From contig NZ_VTWT01000010.1 of the NCBI RefSeq assembly GCF_008727925.1, positions 1 to 64,000 on the forward strand: a DNA stretch of 64,000 bases, read 5' to 3'. Shown here in pieces: positions 44,130-53,492 of the stretch (positions are counted from its first letter, which is position 1; the number at the start of each line of letters is the position of its first letter). Under the pieces are notes generated by a model, which worked only from the letters and a program-made list of their open reading frames with translations, was not told the origin of the DNA and ran no database searches. The position numbers were made by a program, and so were the translations under genes. This stretch comes from Adhaeribacter soli (lineage in GTDB: Bacteria; Bacteroidota; Bacteroidia; Cytophagales; Hymenobacteraceae).

Positions 44130-45570
44130 GTTTAGGATGGTTAGTGTGGTTGGAATCAGTTACCTGCATAACTGGATGAGGAGCATTGGCGTGCATGGAA
44201 GTGCCCGGAGCATGCGTCACTCCAGAAGATGATTTCAGAATAGTTTTTACTTCAAACATGTTGATTACCGGGAAATACTTGGCAAACAACAGGAACAGGG
44301 TGAAGAATAAGCCCAGGGTTCCCACATAGATTCCGATATCGATAATGGTTGGCGAGAACATAGCCCAGCTGGAAGGCAGGTAATCGCGGTGCAGGGAGGT
44401 AACGATAATTACGAAACGCTCGAACCACATACCGATGTTTACGAAAATAGAGATGATGAACGTAGCCGTTAAGCTGCGGCGGATAGAACGGAACCAGAAA
44501 AGCTGCGGCGTAATTACGTTACAGGTCATCATGCTCCAGTAAGCCCACCAGTAAGGACCGGTTGCCCGGTTAATGAATGCGTACTGTTCGTATTCCACAC
44601 CTGAGTACCAGGCTATAAAGAACTCTGTGATATAAGCCACACCTACAATAGAACCGGTAAGGATAATTACCTTGTTCATCGACTCGATGTGCTCTAAAGT
44701 GATATAATCTTCCAGTACAAATGTCTTACGGGTGATGATCATCAGGGTAAGTACCATCGCGAAACCGGAGAAGATAGCACCCGCAACGAAGTACGGAGGG
44801 AAGATGGTGGTGTGCCAGCCCGGAATAACCGAAGTTGCAAAGTCCATAGATACGATGGTGTGTACCGAAAGTACCAGCGGCGTTGAAACACCGGCCAGGA
44901 TCAGGGAAACCGTTTCGTAACGGGACCAGTGCTTGGCAGAACCAACCCAGCCTAAGCTAAGTAAACCATAAACCGTTTTGGCAATTGGGCCTTTCGCACG
45001 GTCGCGGATGGTAGCGAAATCAGGAACTAAACCAATGTACCAGAATACCAGCGATACCGAGAAGTAAGTGGAGATCGCAAAAACGTCCCAAAGCAGCGGG
45101 GAGTTAAAGTTAGCCCACAGGGAACCGAAAGCATTTGGCAACGGAAGTACCCAGTAAGCAAGCCAAGGGCGGCCCATGTGCAGTACCGGGAACATAGCAG
45201 CACAGATTACAGCGAAGATCGTCATCGCTTCTGCGGCGCGGTTAATAGAGCTTCTCCACTTCTGGCGGAAAAGCAAAAGGATAGCGGAAATTAGTGTACC
45301 GGCGTGACCGATACCTACCCACCATACGAAGTTGGTAATATCCCAGGCCCAACCTACTGTTTTATTCAAGCCCCACTCCCCGATTCCGTACCAAAGCGTG
45401 CGGTAAACCGACCAAAGGAATATACCGAGGAAGAACAGGGAAACGGCAAGTGCTGCTGCCCAACGCATGTTCGGCTTCGATTCTACGTGCCGGGCAATGT
45501 CTTGCGTAATGTCGTGGTATGTTTTCCCACCGGTTACTAGAGGCTCTCTTATGGGAGATACATGCTGCAT
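44122..45570 (-). CDS. actC: Alternative complex III subunit ActC (NrfD-like)
   Basis: A 482-residue integral membrane subunit of the NrfD/PsrC family with about ten helices; in ACIII it forms the menaquinol-binding face towards ActB. Recognisable stretches are [21 protein letters not shown] (near 90-110), [15 protein letters not shown] and [21 protein letters not shown] near 228. The last two contain residues that line the proposed quinone pocket and proton path in family members. The C-terminus is His-rich (NHTNHPKHD). It follows actB by 21 bases and overlaps actD. Confidence 0.94.
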   Translation of the reverse strand: MQHVSPIREPLVTGGKTYHDITQDIARHVESKPNMRWAAALAVSLFFLGIFLWSVYRTLWYGIGEWGLNKTVGWAWDITNFVWWVGIGHAGTLISAILLLFRQKWRSSINRAAEAMTIFAVICAAMFPVLHMGRPWLAYWVLPLPNAFGSLWANFNSPLLWDVFAISTYFSVSLVFWYIGLVPDFATIRDRAKGPIAKTVYGLLSLGWVGSAKHWSRYETVSLILAGVSTPLVLSVHTIVSMDFATSVIPGWHTTIFPPYFVAGAIFSGFAMVLTLMIITRKTFVLEDYITLEHIESMNKVIILTGSIVGVAYITEFFIAWYSGVEYEQYAFINRATGPYWWAYWSMMTCNVITPQLFWFRSIRRSLTATFIISIFVNIGMWFERFVIIVTSLHRDYLPSSWAMFSPTIIDIGIYVGTLGLFFTLFLLFAKYFPVINMFEVKTILKSSSGVTHAPGTSMHANAPHPVMQVTDSNHTNHPKHD

Positions 45571-45591
45571 AACTCTCTATTATTAAGTAAA

Positions 45592-48585
45592 TTAAGCTAG
45601 GTTTCTGATTTTCGTTAAGTAAGTGATGTTCGGCTGGGTGTTTATCTCTTCCAGTACCGTGAAGGCACGCTCTCCCTGCTCCCGCTCCATCACCTTGCGG
45701 ATCTGGCTGTTCGGGTCTTTCATATCGCCGAAAATAATCGCGTTGGTTGGGCAGGACTGAGCACAAGCCGTAACAATTTCACCATCTACCGGACGGCGCT
45801 TGTCTTTTTTAGCTTCCAGTTTACCTAACTGAATCCGCTGCACGCACATAGAGCATTTTTCCATTACCCCACGGGCACGTACCGTTACATCCGGGTTCAG
45901 AACCATACGGCCTAAATCTGAAGTCTGGGCGTAGTTAACATCCGTAAACTTCTCATTATCCGGATAAGAGAACCAGTTGAAGCGACGTACTTTATATGGA
46001 CAGTTGTTGGCGCAATAACGGGTACCTACGCAACGGTTGTAAGTCATTTGGTTCAGACCTTCGGTGCTGTGCGTGGTAGCAAGTACCGGGCAAACTGTTT
46101 CGCATGGTGCGTGGTTACAGTGCTGGCAAAGCATTGGCTGGAAAATAACCGTAGGGTTATCCGAAGGCTCTTCCATAGCCGTGAAGCCATCTTCGCGGGT
46201 AGCATCGGAGCTGTAATAACGGTCGATCCGCATCCAGTGCATTTCACGACGGTTCAGAACTTCCTGCTTGCCTACTACAGCTACGTTGTTTTCTACGTTA
46301 CAGCCAACTACGCAGCTACCGCAACCAATACAGGAGTTCAGGTCGATAACCATACCCCAGTGGTGGTCTTTGTATTCGTAATCCTGCCATAAGGAAACTG
46401 CCGAAGGTTTTTTCGGGCCATCCGGCGTAGCAATTGTGATCCGTTCGGTTACCGAAGCAGGGTCTTTTTTGTATTGGTTCAGGTTCGATTCCTGCACCAC
46501 GATCCGGCCCATGATGGTGTGGTGGGTCTGCGTCTGGGCAATTTCCCGCTCACCGCCGGCTTTCTCTATGGTTACAGTTGTATTGTAGGAAATACCGTTG
46601 TCAGCTACAGTAGCCAGCGGGTAAACATTCTCCCCTACATTGTCGGCTACTTTACCGGCCAGTTTACGACCGTAACCAATGGCAATACCTACCGTATCTT
46701 TTGCCTGGCCTGGCTGAATTAAAGCAGGGAGGGTAATAGATTTGCCGTTGGCAGCCGTAATTTTTACCAGATCATTCTGAGCAATTCCTTTGTCTACGGA
46801 CATGGATCTCGGAATAGTCACGTAGTTATCCCAGGTAGCTTTGGTAACCGGATCCGGTAATTCCTGCAACCATGGGTTATTTGCTTCAATACCGCCCTGG
46901 CCGATACCTACTTTTTCGTAGATCTTCAGCTCGATGCCGGCTTTCTGCGATTTGTTCAGCGCAACGCCAACAGCAGCGGTAGTCATTGGGGCATACGTTT
47001 TAACCTCCTGGTTTAACGTTACATTTTCTACTACGCCATCGTGCACGACTTTATCCCAGCCAGCATTGCCGCCGGTAATTCCGGCCCAGTTTGCTTTCAG
47101 GTAATCGTAATAGCTGGTATTGTTGCCGGCCCATTTCAGGAGCGATTCCTGTGCCTGGCGGGTTCTGAATAATGGGGAAATGGTTGGCTGGGCTAAGCTC
47201 ATATAGCCTTTTTTCGGCATATAATCGTTCCAGCTTTCCAGGTAGTTGTGATCCGGGCAAATGAAGTTCGCCAGTTTGGCAGTCTCATTCACTCTGTCGG
47301 CCAAGGAGATCGTTAAACCAACCTTTTTCATACCGGCTTCTACATCGGCTGAAAGCGGATGGTCGTAAACCGGGTTCGTGCCGTAGAAAATTACTGCGCC
47401 GATTCCGCCGCCGTTCATTTCACGCACAAAACGTACCATCTGCTCATCATCGCCCTGACGAACGTAAGACGGAGCGTTGGTATTAATAGTAGTGCCTTCC
47501 GCGCCTAAAGCCTGGTTAATGGCACGAACCATGGTCTGAACGGCCTGGTCGTTAGCGCCCGCTACTACCAGGGCGTTGCCTCTGGCAGCCATCAGGTCGG
47601 CAATGGCTTTATCTAATTGCTTGTTGCTGTAAGCAGGAGCGTTTAAGCCGCCTACCACTTTATTATAAATTGCAGCTACTACCAATGCTTCTTCCGAAGG
47701 CTTGATAGCTACGCGAACGTCGGCGTTGGAACCAGTAAGCGAAAGGTTGGTTTCGAACTGGTAGTGGCGTGACATATCGGAATTCTCTTTCGTGATTTTC
47801 CGGGTCTGGATATACTGTTTTGCATATTCCACCGGCGAAATCCAGGTGCCTAAGAAATCGGCCGCTACCGAAAGAATTACTTTGGCTTTGCTGAAATCAT
47901 AACCAGGAACTGTGCCGTCGTTGGCTTTCAGTAAGCCGGAAGCAGAATTAGCATCATACACCACGTGCTCGAAGCTGCCGAATTTACCACCGAATTCAGC
48001 GATGGCTTTCTTCGTAGTCGGGCTGATGATGGTATGGGAAAGAACCACTACTTTTCCGGTTGCCCCGGTTAAGCGGCTCATGATCTCAGAATCTACTTTT
48101 TTCCAGTCCGTTGCTTTACCGTTCATCATTGGAGCGGTTAAGCGGTTAGTATCGTAAAGGCTAAGTACCGAAGCCTGGGCTTTCGCGCTCAGACCACCTT
48201 TGGTAACGCCGGAAAGCGGGTTACCTTCTAATTTGATCGGACGGCCTTCGCGGGTTTTTACTAAAACGCTGTTGTAATCGCCACCTTCGAAATAAGTGGA
48301 AGCATACCAGTTGGCAATGCCCGGCTCAATTTCTTCAGGTTTGTTCAGGTAAGGAATTGCCTTGCGCACCGGAGCCTCGCACGAAGCCAGGGTTGCTGCA
48401 GCCAAACCAAAACCGAGCAGTTTCAGGAAGTCGCGACGCGGAGCTACTTCGGCTTCTGCAGCATCGGAACCGTAAGTCTCTTTTACCGGAAGGAATTCCG
48501 CGAACTCGTTATGAGCTGCCTTGGCGAATTCCGGAGTATTTTCTAACTCTTCTATTCCTTTCCAGTATTTTTTAGATTCTTGCAT
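45592..48585 (-). CDS. actB: Alternative complex III iron-sulfur subunit ActB
   Basis: A 997-residue periplasmic subunit of the molybdopterin-oxidoreductase superfamily fused to a ferredoxin domain. A twin-arginine signal (APRRDFLKLLGFGLAAATL, near 48-67) targets it through Tat. The large N-terminal domain has the MopB fold but no Mo-ligand Cys or Sec that I can see, as in other ActB proteins. The C-terminal domain starts near 750: CIGCGSCVVGCN, CQHCNHAPCETVCPV, CVGTRYCANNCPYKV and CSMCVQ..CAQSCPTN, enough Cys for three 4Fe-4S clusters and one 3Fe-4S cluster. It relays electrons from quinol to ActA. It begins at ATG 48585. Confidence 0.95.
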   Translation of the reverse strand: MQESKKYWKGIEELENTPEFAKAAHNEFAEFLPVKETYGSDAAEAEVAPRRDFLKLLGFGLAAATLASCEAPVRKAIPYLNKPEEIEPGIANWYASTYFEGGDYNSVLVKTREGRPIKLEGNPLSGVTKGGLSAKAQASVLSLYDTNRLTAPMMNGKATDWKKVDSEIMSRLTGATGKVVVLSHTIISPTTKKAIAEFGGKFGSFEHVVYDANSASGLLKANDGTVPGYDFSKAKVILSVAADFLGTWISPVEYAKQYIQTRKITKENSDMSRHYQFETNLSLTGSNADVRVAIKPSEEALVVAAIYNKVVGGLNAPAYSNKQLDKAIADLMAARGNALVVAGANDQAVQTMVRAINQALGAEGTTINTNAPSYVRQGDDEQMVRFVREMNGGGIGAVIFYGTNPVYDHPLSADVEAGMKKVGLTISLADRVNETAKLANFICPDHNYLESWNDYMPKKGYMSLAQPTISPLFRTRQAQESLLKWAGNNTSYYDYLKANWAGITGGNAGWDKVVHDGVVENVTLNQEVKTYAPMTTAAVGVALNKSQKAGIELKIYEKVGIGQGGIEANNPWLQELPDPVTKATWDNYVTIPRSMSVDKGIAQNDLVKITAANGKSITLPALIQPGQAKDTVGIAIGYGRKLAGKVADNVGENVYPLATVADNGISYNTTVTIEKAGGEREIAQTQTHHTIMGRIVVQESNLNQYKKDPASVTERITIATPDGPKKPSAVSLWQDYEYKDHHWGMVIDLNSCIGCGSCVVGCNVENNVAVVGKQEVLNRREMHWMRIDRYYSSDATREDGFTAMEEPSDNPTVIFQPMLCQHCNHAPCETVCPVLATTHSTEGLNQMTYNRCVGTRYCANNCPYKVRRFNWFSYPDNEKFTDVNYAQTSDLGRMVLNPDVTVRARGVMEKCSMCVQRIQLGKLEAKKDKRRPVDGEIVTACAQSCPTNAIIFGDMKDPNSQIRKVMEREQGERAFTVLEEINTQPNITYLTKIRNLA

Positions 48586-48624
48586 ACTATATATAGAATT
48601 CTCAGATACAGTTTTAAACTTTAA

Positions 48625-49908
48625 TTAGTAATGGCATTTTGAACACTCGGCTCCGCCATTGGATACCACGGTGAAAGGCGCTTTGCTGTCCTGACCTTCG
48701 TGCAGTTTTACCAGGTTGTCGTAATAGGCATTACCCTGGGTATTCAGCGGCGTTTCGCGGTGGCAGTTGATACACCAGCCCATGGTAAGCGGTGAGTATT
48801 GGTAAACCACATCCATGGTTTCGATCGGGCCGTGGCAGGTCTGGCACTCTACGCCGCCTACTTTGGTGTGCTGCGAGTGGTTGAAGTAAGCCAGGTCCGG
48901 CAGGTTGTGAATGCGCACCCACTGAATTGGACGGTTGTTTTCCAGGGCCGCGTAAATTTTCTTGATCTCCGGCGACTCTTTCTTGATCTGGCTGTGGCAG
49001 TTCATACAGATGTTGGCCGAAGGAATGTTGGCGTTCTTGCTCTTGTATACTGAAGTATGGCAGTAGTTACAGTCGATCTTGTGGTCACCGGCGTGCAGTT
49101 TGTGCGAGAAAGCGATCGGCTGCTTTGGCTGGTAGTTCTGCTGAATACCAATGCTCATGGCTTTGTTCCAGGAAAGGTTCAGCAGGGCCAGAATAAAGAT
49201 GGTAATGGCCAGGCCTTTTACTACCGGCGTTTTTAACACGCTCATGTAATCGGCTTTCGGGTTTACCAGTTCTTCGTCTTCAGGGGCTAACTGACGGTTT
49301 TTGTTCAGGTAGTTCTTTAAAACGGTAGCAATAATAAGGAGGGTAACTACCATTACGATAAGCACCACTACCAGAATAACCAGCAGCAGGTCGAGGTATT
49401 TACCAACTTCCCCGGCATCGCCGCTTGTAGCCTGAGCTACTCCGGCACCGCCTTCAGCACCCGGACCACCTTCGGTGGAACCTCCGGCTGGAGCTGTCTT
49501 AATGTATGCTAAGATTGACTTGATCTCGTCGTCGGAGAAAGCAAAGCTTGGCATCTGCTGTTTGTTGTATTGATTGAAGATGGCTACGGCCTCTTTGTCG
49601 CCGGATTGCACCATTTTAGAGGAGTTGCGGATCCAGCTGATGAGCCAGGCCTCCGGGCGTTTTTGCGTGATGCCTCTCAGGGCCGGGCCAACTACTTCTT
49701 CGTCCAGTGCGTGGCAGCTGGCGCAGTTGTTTTTGAACAAGGCGTCGCCGGCAGAAGCCAGCGCAGCATCAGCACCGCCGGCTTGGGCCTCTACGGCTCC
49801 GGCAGTTACACCTTCTTTGCCCACGTTTGCCTGTTCGCCACCCTGAGCGTAAGCAGTGAATGTGAGGAAGAGGGCAATGAGAAACGAGAAAAGGGGCTTG
49901 TACTTCAT
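48625..49908 (-). CDS. actA: Alternative complex III multiheme cytochrome c, ActA (six CxxCH)
   Basis: A 427-residue multiheme cytochrome c heading the operon. Signal peptide residues 1-22. An N-terminal monoheme domain carries CASCH (near 62) with KKQQMPSFAFSDDEIKSIL-like Met ligand region. A Gly/Ala linker and helices near 175-200 and 235-252 follow. The periplasmic C-terminal part has five CxxCH: CNYCH, CMNCH, CQTCH, CINCH and CSKCH, the last two residues from the end. Six motifs exceed the five expected of a pentaheme ActA core. I used ATG 49908 (MKYKPLF), which gives a good signal peptide; an upstream start at 49929 is possible. A strong promoter is at 49977..50007. Confidence 0.94.
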   Translation of the reverse strand: MKYKPLFSFLIALFLTFTAYAQGGEQANVGKEGVTAGAVEAQAGGADAALASAGDALFKNNCASCHALDEEVVGPALRGITQKRPEAWLISWIRNSSKMVQSGDKEAVAIFNQYNKQQMPSFAFSDDEIKSILAYIKTAPAGGSTEGGPGAEGGAGVAQATSGDAGEVGKYLDLLLVILVVVLIVMVVTLLIIATVLKNYLNKNRQLAPEDEELVNPKADYMSVLKTPVVKGLAITIFILALLNLSWNKAMSIGIQQNYQPKQPIAFSHKLHAGDHKIDCNYCHTSVYKSKNANIPSANICMNCHSQIKKESPEIKKIYAALENNRPIQWVRIHNLPDLAYFNHSQHTKVGGVECQTCHGPIETMDVVYQYSPLTMGWCINCHRETPLNTQGNAYYDNLVKLHEGQDSKAPFTVVSNGGAECSKCHY

Positions 49909-49976
49909 TCTAAGGGTACAGCTAATCATAGCTTCGATTTGTTATTATTTGGCAAGTTGAAACTTCAATACGGCCA

Positions 49977-50007
49977 CAAATCTACTACCCCTTTTTTATT
50001 ATTCAAA
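49977..50007 (-). promoter_or_regulatory. Promoter of the act-cox operon
   Basis: On the minus strand: TTTG (50007-50004), exactly 19 bases, then TAGATTTG (49984-49977). This is a perfect match to the Bacteroidota consensus TTTG-N19-TAnnTTTG, 68 bases before the actA start codon. Transcription should begin near 49970. Confidence 0.88.
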
Positions 50008-50461
50008 CTTAATATTTGTGATTTTTGCACCTACACAGGAAGACAGGAAAAACACCTATTTAAAATTCTGATTCTCAATAATTTACACTGTTTGGAATTC
50101 TAATTTAGAACTATTTTAAATAGACCAAAACCTGCTTTTAGCCTATTTGTAAAGCCTTTTCTGCAATTTGCTTTACTAAATATTTGTGTTAAGCAGGAAA
50201 CAAAGGCACAGCATTTGCGTTTTACATCGTTGGGTTTTTCGCTCTTAAACCCTACGGTTTCCGGCTGTTTGTAAAATGGCTGATTATTCTCCTTCGCAAA
50301 AGGTATAAGCTGAATTTTCCGGCAGTCAATCTCCTTTCTTCCCCTCCAACCAGGTTTAGGTCCATGAAATTCAACTGAAACTAATTTGAGCTTTGGAATT
50401 GATTTCTTCCCTTATCGCTTTTGTCTTCCCCCATCCTACCCTATAGTTGTATTTCAAAGGA

Positions 50462-50544
50462 TTTCATTGCCGTCTATTTTTTCTGACGGCTTTCAGGGAA
50501 AGAAACTTTCTGTTCTCCGTCAGTTAAAGCAGACGGCAATGAAT
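50462..50544. repeat. Nested hairpin repeat (AGACGGCAATGAA arms)
   Basis: Arms 50463-50475 and 50531-50543 are perfect 13-base inverted copies. Inside, CTGACGG (50483-50489) pairs with CCGTCAG (50517-50523), and a third small hairpin lies within that. The right half is nearly identical to 6836-6862. Confidence 0.85.
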
Positions 50545-50577
50545 ATTTAACTTTAGCTCATTAATGAGGTTACGCAA

Positions 50578-50790
50578 GTTTTTTTGTCTGAACACGGTTT
50601 TAAGGATTGAATAGATTGACAGGATTTTATTCCGGAATAATAATTTGGGATAATAGTAAGTATTGCCCGTTGCTTTTAAACTACTTAAGATTTCATATCA
50701 ACCTTGTGCATTCAGTAGCAGTCTCGACTTTCCTTTAAATCTCCTCTCCGCCTTGCGGAAAATCCTATCTATCCTTTAATCCTATAAATA
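50578..50790. repeat. Dispersed repeat, AGGATT family, inverted ends
   Basis: Opens with the TTTTTTTGTCTGAA word and AGGATT-rich sequence, and closes near 50757-50790 with AATCCT-rich sequence in the opposite sense, so the ends are imperfect inverted repeats. Same family as the repeats at 14802, 63545 and the window start. No gene. Confidence 0.65.
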
Positions 50791-51035
50791 TTAAATAATG
50801 GGAAATAACGGGACAAATTTATTCTAAACTTCCACGATTCTCATTCAGTAAGAAAATGATGGAATCGAAGCACGGAAATCACAAGATTCCCCGAAATAAA
50901 TCGGGATCTTCGACTTCCAGAATGACAGCAAAGGCAAATTCTAATTATTTAAGCTGATTTGTCTACCTTCTTAGTTCAGATAAATGGGCTTTTACAAACC
51001 TAAACCTGGAATTTCGGACAAGATACCCCTGCTTA

Positions 51036-52895
51036 CTACCGAACGATATCGACGTAACCCTTGTACTTTTTTTGCTTGTAGCGAATAAGGTAGAAATAGG
51101 TGCCGTCGGAGACATTTTTCGCGTCCCAGGCAAACTCGCGGTCATCGGAGCGAAATACTTCCATCCCCCATCGGTTATAGATTTTGATTTCCTGAAATGC
51201 GTTGGCGCAACTACTCTGGGGCAGATTTGGCAGGGTGAAGAAATCATTCTTTCCGTCGCCGTTGGGCGTAAAGATGTTGGGCGCCAGAAAAACGGTATCC
51301 CGGGGAACCGGCGCGGCCGGCAAAGCAACCATCAGGGAATCCGATTGTGGCGCAAAGCAAGAATTTTGGTCTTTTACAATAAATAAAAGTTCGTGCAACG
51401 GGTTTCGCTCCAATATTTCGCAAGTTGGCGTCCAGGTAAATTCGGAAACCAGGTTGCCGGTTCCGGATAGCGGCCCGAACTGCATGCCCACAGAAGCCGG
51501 ATCGAAGCCGTTGCCCTTTATGCTTACCGTAATATTATCGTTGCCGGCATCGGTGCTGGTTACGGTAAAACGGTAGGTATTCCCGGCCGAAACCTGGTCC
51601 GGAACGTTCTGGACCGTAATAGTTGGTTTCTGGTTTACTTTCGGAACAACTTTAAAAGTAAGTTGCAGAGTATCGGAAGCGGGGCTGCCACAGGCATTAT
51701 CGGTAATGATCATATTTACCTTGAACACGTTGCTGCCATTGGCGCTCCGGCAGGGATCCCAGCAAATGGTGCCGTTAAAAACCTGACCACTTTGCACCAC
51801 CGTTCCGGATGCCGGCGTAACTACCGGCTTTTCGGCGTTACCTACCGGCTCGATGCGCACGGTTACCTGCTGGCCAATATCAGGATCTGAGAATCGGACC
51901 GGGTAGCAGAATTTGGTAGCCTCCGTTACCATTAACGTATCGCCTTCTTTATAAACGTCGGTTCTATCCGGCAGATCAACCTGAACGGTTGGGGAGTCGT
52001 TGGTCGGACAGTTGTTGATCTTCACCTGCACGTCGCGACGCACCTCTCCTATTTTTACGCCGTTTCGGTATTCGGAACATTTAAAGGCGAACACAAAAAG
52101 TCCGGCCGTTGCCGGCGTTACGCTGAGTAATCCGGTCCGGGAATTTATGCGCAAGGCCGGCGTACCCTGGATCATGGCATTCAGGCCGAAGCCCGGCATC
52201 CAGTCAACCCTGGAATAGGGCGCCGGGAAATGGGCCGTTAAAATGGGCGAAGCCGCCGAAGAATTCCCTTTTAAGGGTTCGGAAAGCTCGTAAACCAGGC
52301 TATCGCCGTCGGCATCGATGGCGGCCATGGAAACCTGGTAGGGCTGACCGGCACACAGATATTCCGGCGGAATAGGCGGAAACTCCGGGCTGCTGTTTAC
52401 AAAAGACGTTCCCCCGGCAGTTACCCGCGGGAATTCGGCGTAGAAGACTGTTCCGGAGCCCTGAGGATCGATAATGTTCTGCACGGCCAGGTTGCGGCAG
52501 CAGCGCTCCCAGACCATATAATAGCCTTGCAGATTATTATACAAAGCCGGCGAAAGCTGGCGGCGGATACGATAGATCAGAATCCGGGTTTGAATGGAGC
52601 CGGTCTGGCAACGATCGTTTACGTAAGGCACGTCTTCGGTAGTTTCCAACGGGATGGTAACGGTTTCAATCAGGGTATTCGTTTGTTTGGAGAAGGTTGC
52701 CACATCCACCGTGGGGTCCTGGTTTCCCGGTCCTAAGCCCAGCACATCGCCGTAAACGCGCAATTCTATATCGTAAACAAAGTTTCCCACTGCCTGGATC
52801 CGGAACTCCCCGCCTACCAGGTGGGATGCCTGACTATCGTTCCCGGAAAAGAACAATCCTGAAACCAACCCGATCAAAATAAATATTCGCTTCAT
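51036..52895 (-). CDS. Surface protein with gliding-motility-associated (T9SS type B) C-terminal domain
   Basis: A 619-residue secreted protein. The signal peptide is residues 1-23 (ending SQASH). The next 320 residues (SHLVGGEFRIQAVG..YDIELRVYGD; CCRN; SCQTG) form a domain common in Bacteroidota surface proteins, with several Cys that may pair. Two Ig/cadherin-like modules follow (about 330-520). The C-terminal segment IFTPNGDGKNDFFTLPNL, IKIYNRWGMEVFRSDD and GTYFYLIRYK is the gliding-motility-associated (type B) sorting domain, used by T9SS and also by proteins such as SprB. It starts at ATG 52895. Partner proteins and ligand are unknown. Confidence 0.9.
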   Translation of the reverse strand: MKRIFILIGLVSGLFFSGNDSQASHLVGGEFRIQAVGNFVYDIELRVYGDVLGLGPGNQDPTVDVATFSKQTNTLIETVTIPLETTEDVPYVNDRCQTGSIQTRILIYRIRRQLSPALYNNLQGYYMVWERCCRNLAVQNIIDPQGSGTVFYAEFPRVTAGGTSFVNSSPEFPPIPPEYLCAGQPYQVSMAAIDADGDSLVYELSEPLKGNSSAASPILTAHFPAPYSRVDWMPGFGLNAMIQGTPALRINSRTGLLSVTPATAGLFVFAFKCSEYRNGVKIGEVRRDVQVKINNCPTNDSPTVQVDLPDRTDVYKEGDTLMVTEATKFCYPVRFSDPDIGQQVTVRIEPVGNAEKPVVTPASGTVVQSGQVFNGTICWDPCRSANGSNVFKVNMIITDNACGSPASDTLQLTFKVVPKVNQKPTITVQNVPDQVSAGNTYRFTVTSTDAGNDNITVSIKGNGFDPASVGMQFGPLSGTGNLVSEFTWTPTCEILERNPLHELLFIVKDQNSCFAPQSDSLMVALPAAPVPRDTVFLAPNIFTPNGDGKNDFFTLPNLPQSSCANAFQEIKIYNRWGMEVFRSDDREFAWDAKNVSDGTYFYLIRYKQKKYKGYVDIVR

Positions 52896-53492
52896 CTTCG
52901 GTTCAATTAATTTTCAATGCAGCCTTTTTCCCTCCCTGTAGCTTTCCTTTTCAGCTTATTAACTAATGTTCCGCAATCAGGAGAAAAGTCCTCCTTCGGA
53001 GGGGGCAGGGTTGATTTATTCTGTCGGATTCTCCTCGTTTGCTCTTTCGGATCTATCGATCCGAAAGCATCCTGTTGCGGGTTTATTAACCCGCGTGGAC
53101 CATTTTCAGGCCACACTCCGGGGATCAATAGATCCCCAGCAGGAAGTTTTCGGATAAAAATATCCGAAAAAGCTGTTTTAGGTTAGAATGAATCAACCCT
53201 GCTCCAAAGGGGACCTCAAAAGACAAACGTAACGTTAGTCATTAATTTTTTCCACTTGAATTTAAAAGCATTCGCGGCCAAATTAAGGAATAACCCGCAA
53301 AAACTATCAAAGCTGTTATATATTTCATTCCAGGCTTGGGCCTTTACTTTTCACCGGCATTTCCCTACCATTTTCCAAGGCCTTCCTAATAAAAAACAGG
53401 CTCTCCGGAAAAGTGCTATAAAATTCTGAGCTCCTCCGGAATTAATAATAACCGGAATTGGTCTTCTTAGTTTGGAAACAACCCGTTTACCG
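52896..53492. other. Divergent intergenic region with a hairpin-array element
   Basis: Most of this gap is the structured element at 52989..53216. The remaining right part (53220-53490) is AT-rich and shows no gene or clear promoter. Confidence 0.65.
52989..53216. repeat. Hairpin-array element, copy B
   Basis: Arms near 53006-53023 (GCAGGGTTGATTTATTCT) and 53185-53202 (its inverse, with C for T at one place) enclose five consecutive hairpins: 53044-53067 (10 bp, loop TATC), 53077-53094 (7 bp, loop TATT), 53095-53114 (6 bp, one bulge, 7-base loop), 53120-53137 (7 bp, loop AATA) and 53147-53170 (10 bp, loop AAAA). A sixth, CCTCC-TTC-GGAGG, is in the left arm (52990-53002). Open frames here are low-quality and shadow the hairpins. 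Confidence 0.9.

Larger units (their letters stand above)
49909..51035. other. 1.1-kb intergenic region upstream of actA
   Basis: It holds the act promoter, then a series of dispersed repeats: 50462..50544, 50578..50790, and a hairpin CCCGA/TCGGG near 50890-50905 leading to an ATGACAGCAAA end near 50923 like that of the element at 18749. No coding frame is credible. Confidence 0.65.

Noticed and set aside
52917-53186. Overlapping plus-strand frames of 60-90 codons
   Set aside because: They read through the hairpin array; residues such as SIDPKASCCGFINPR simply translate the hairpin stems.
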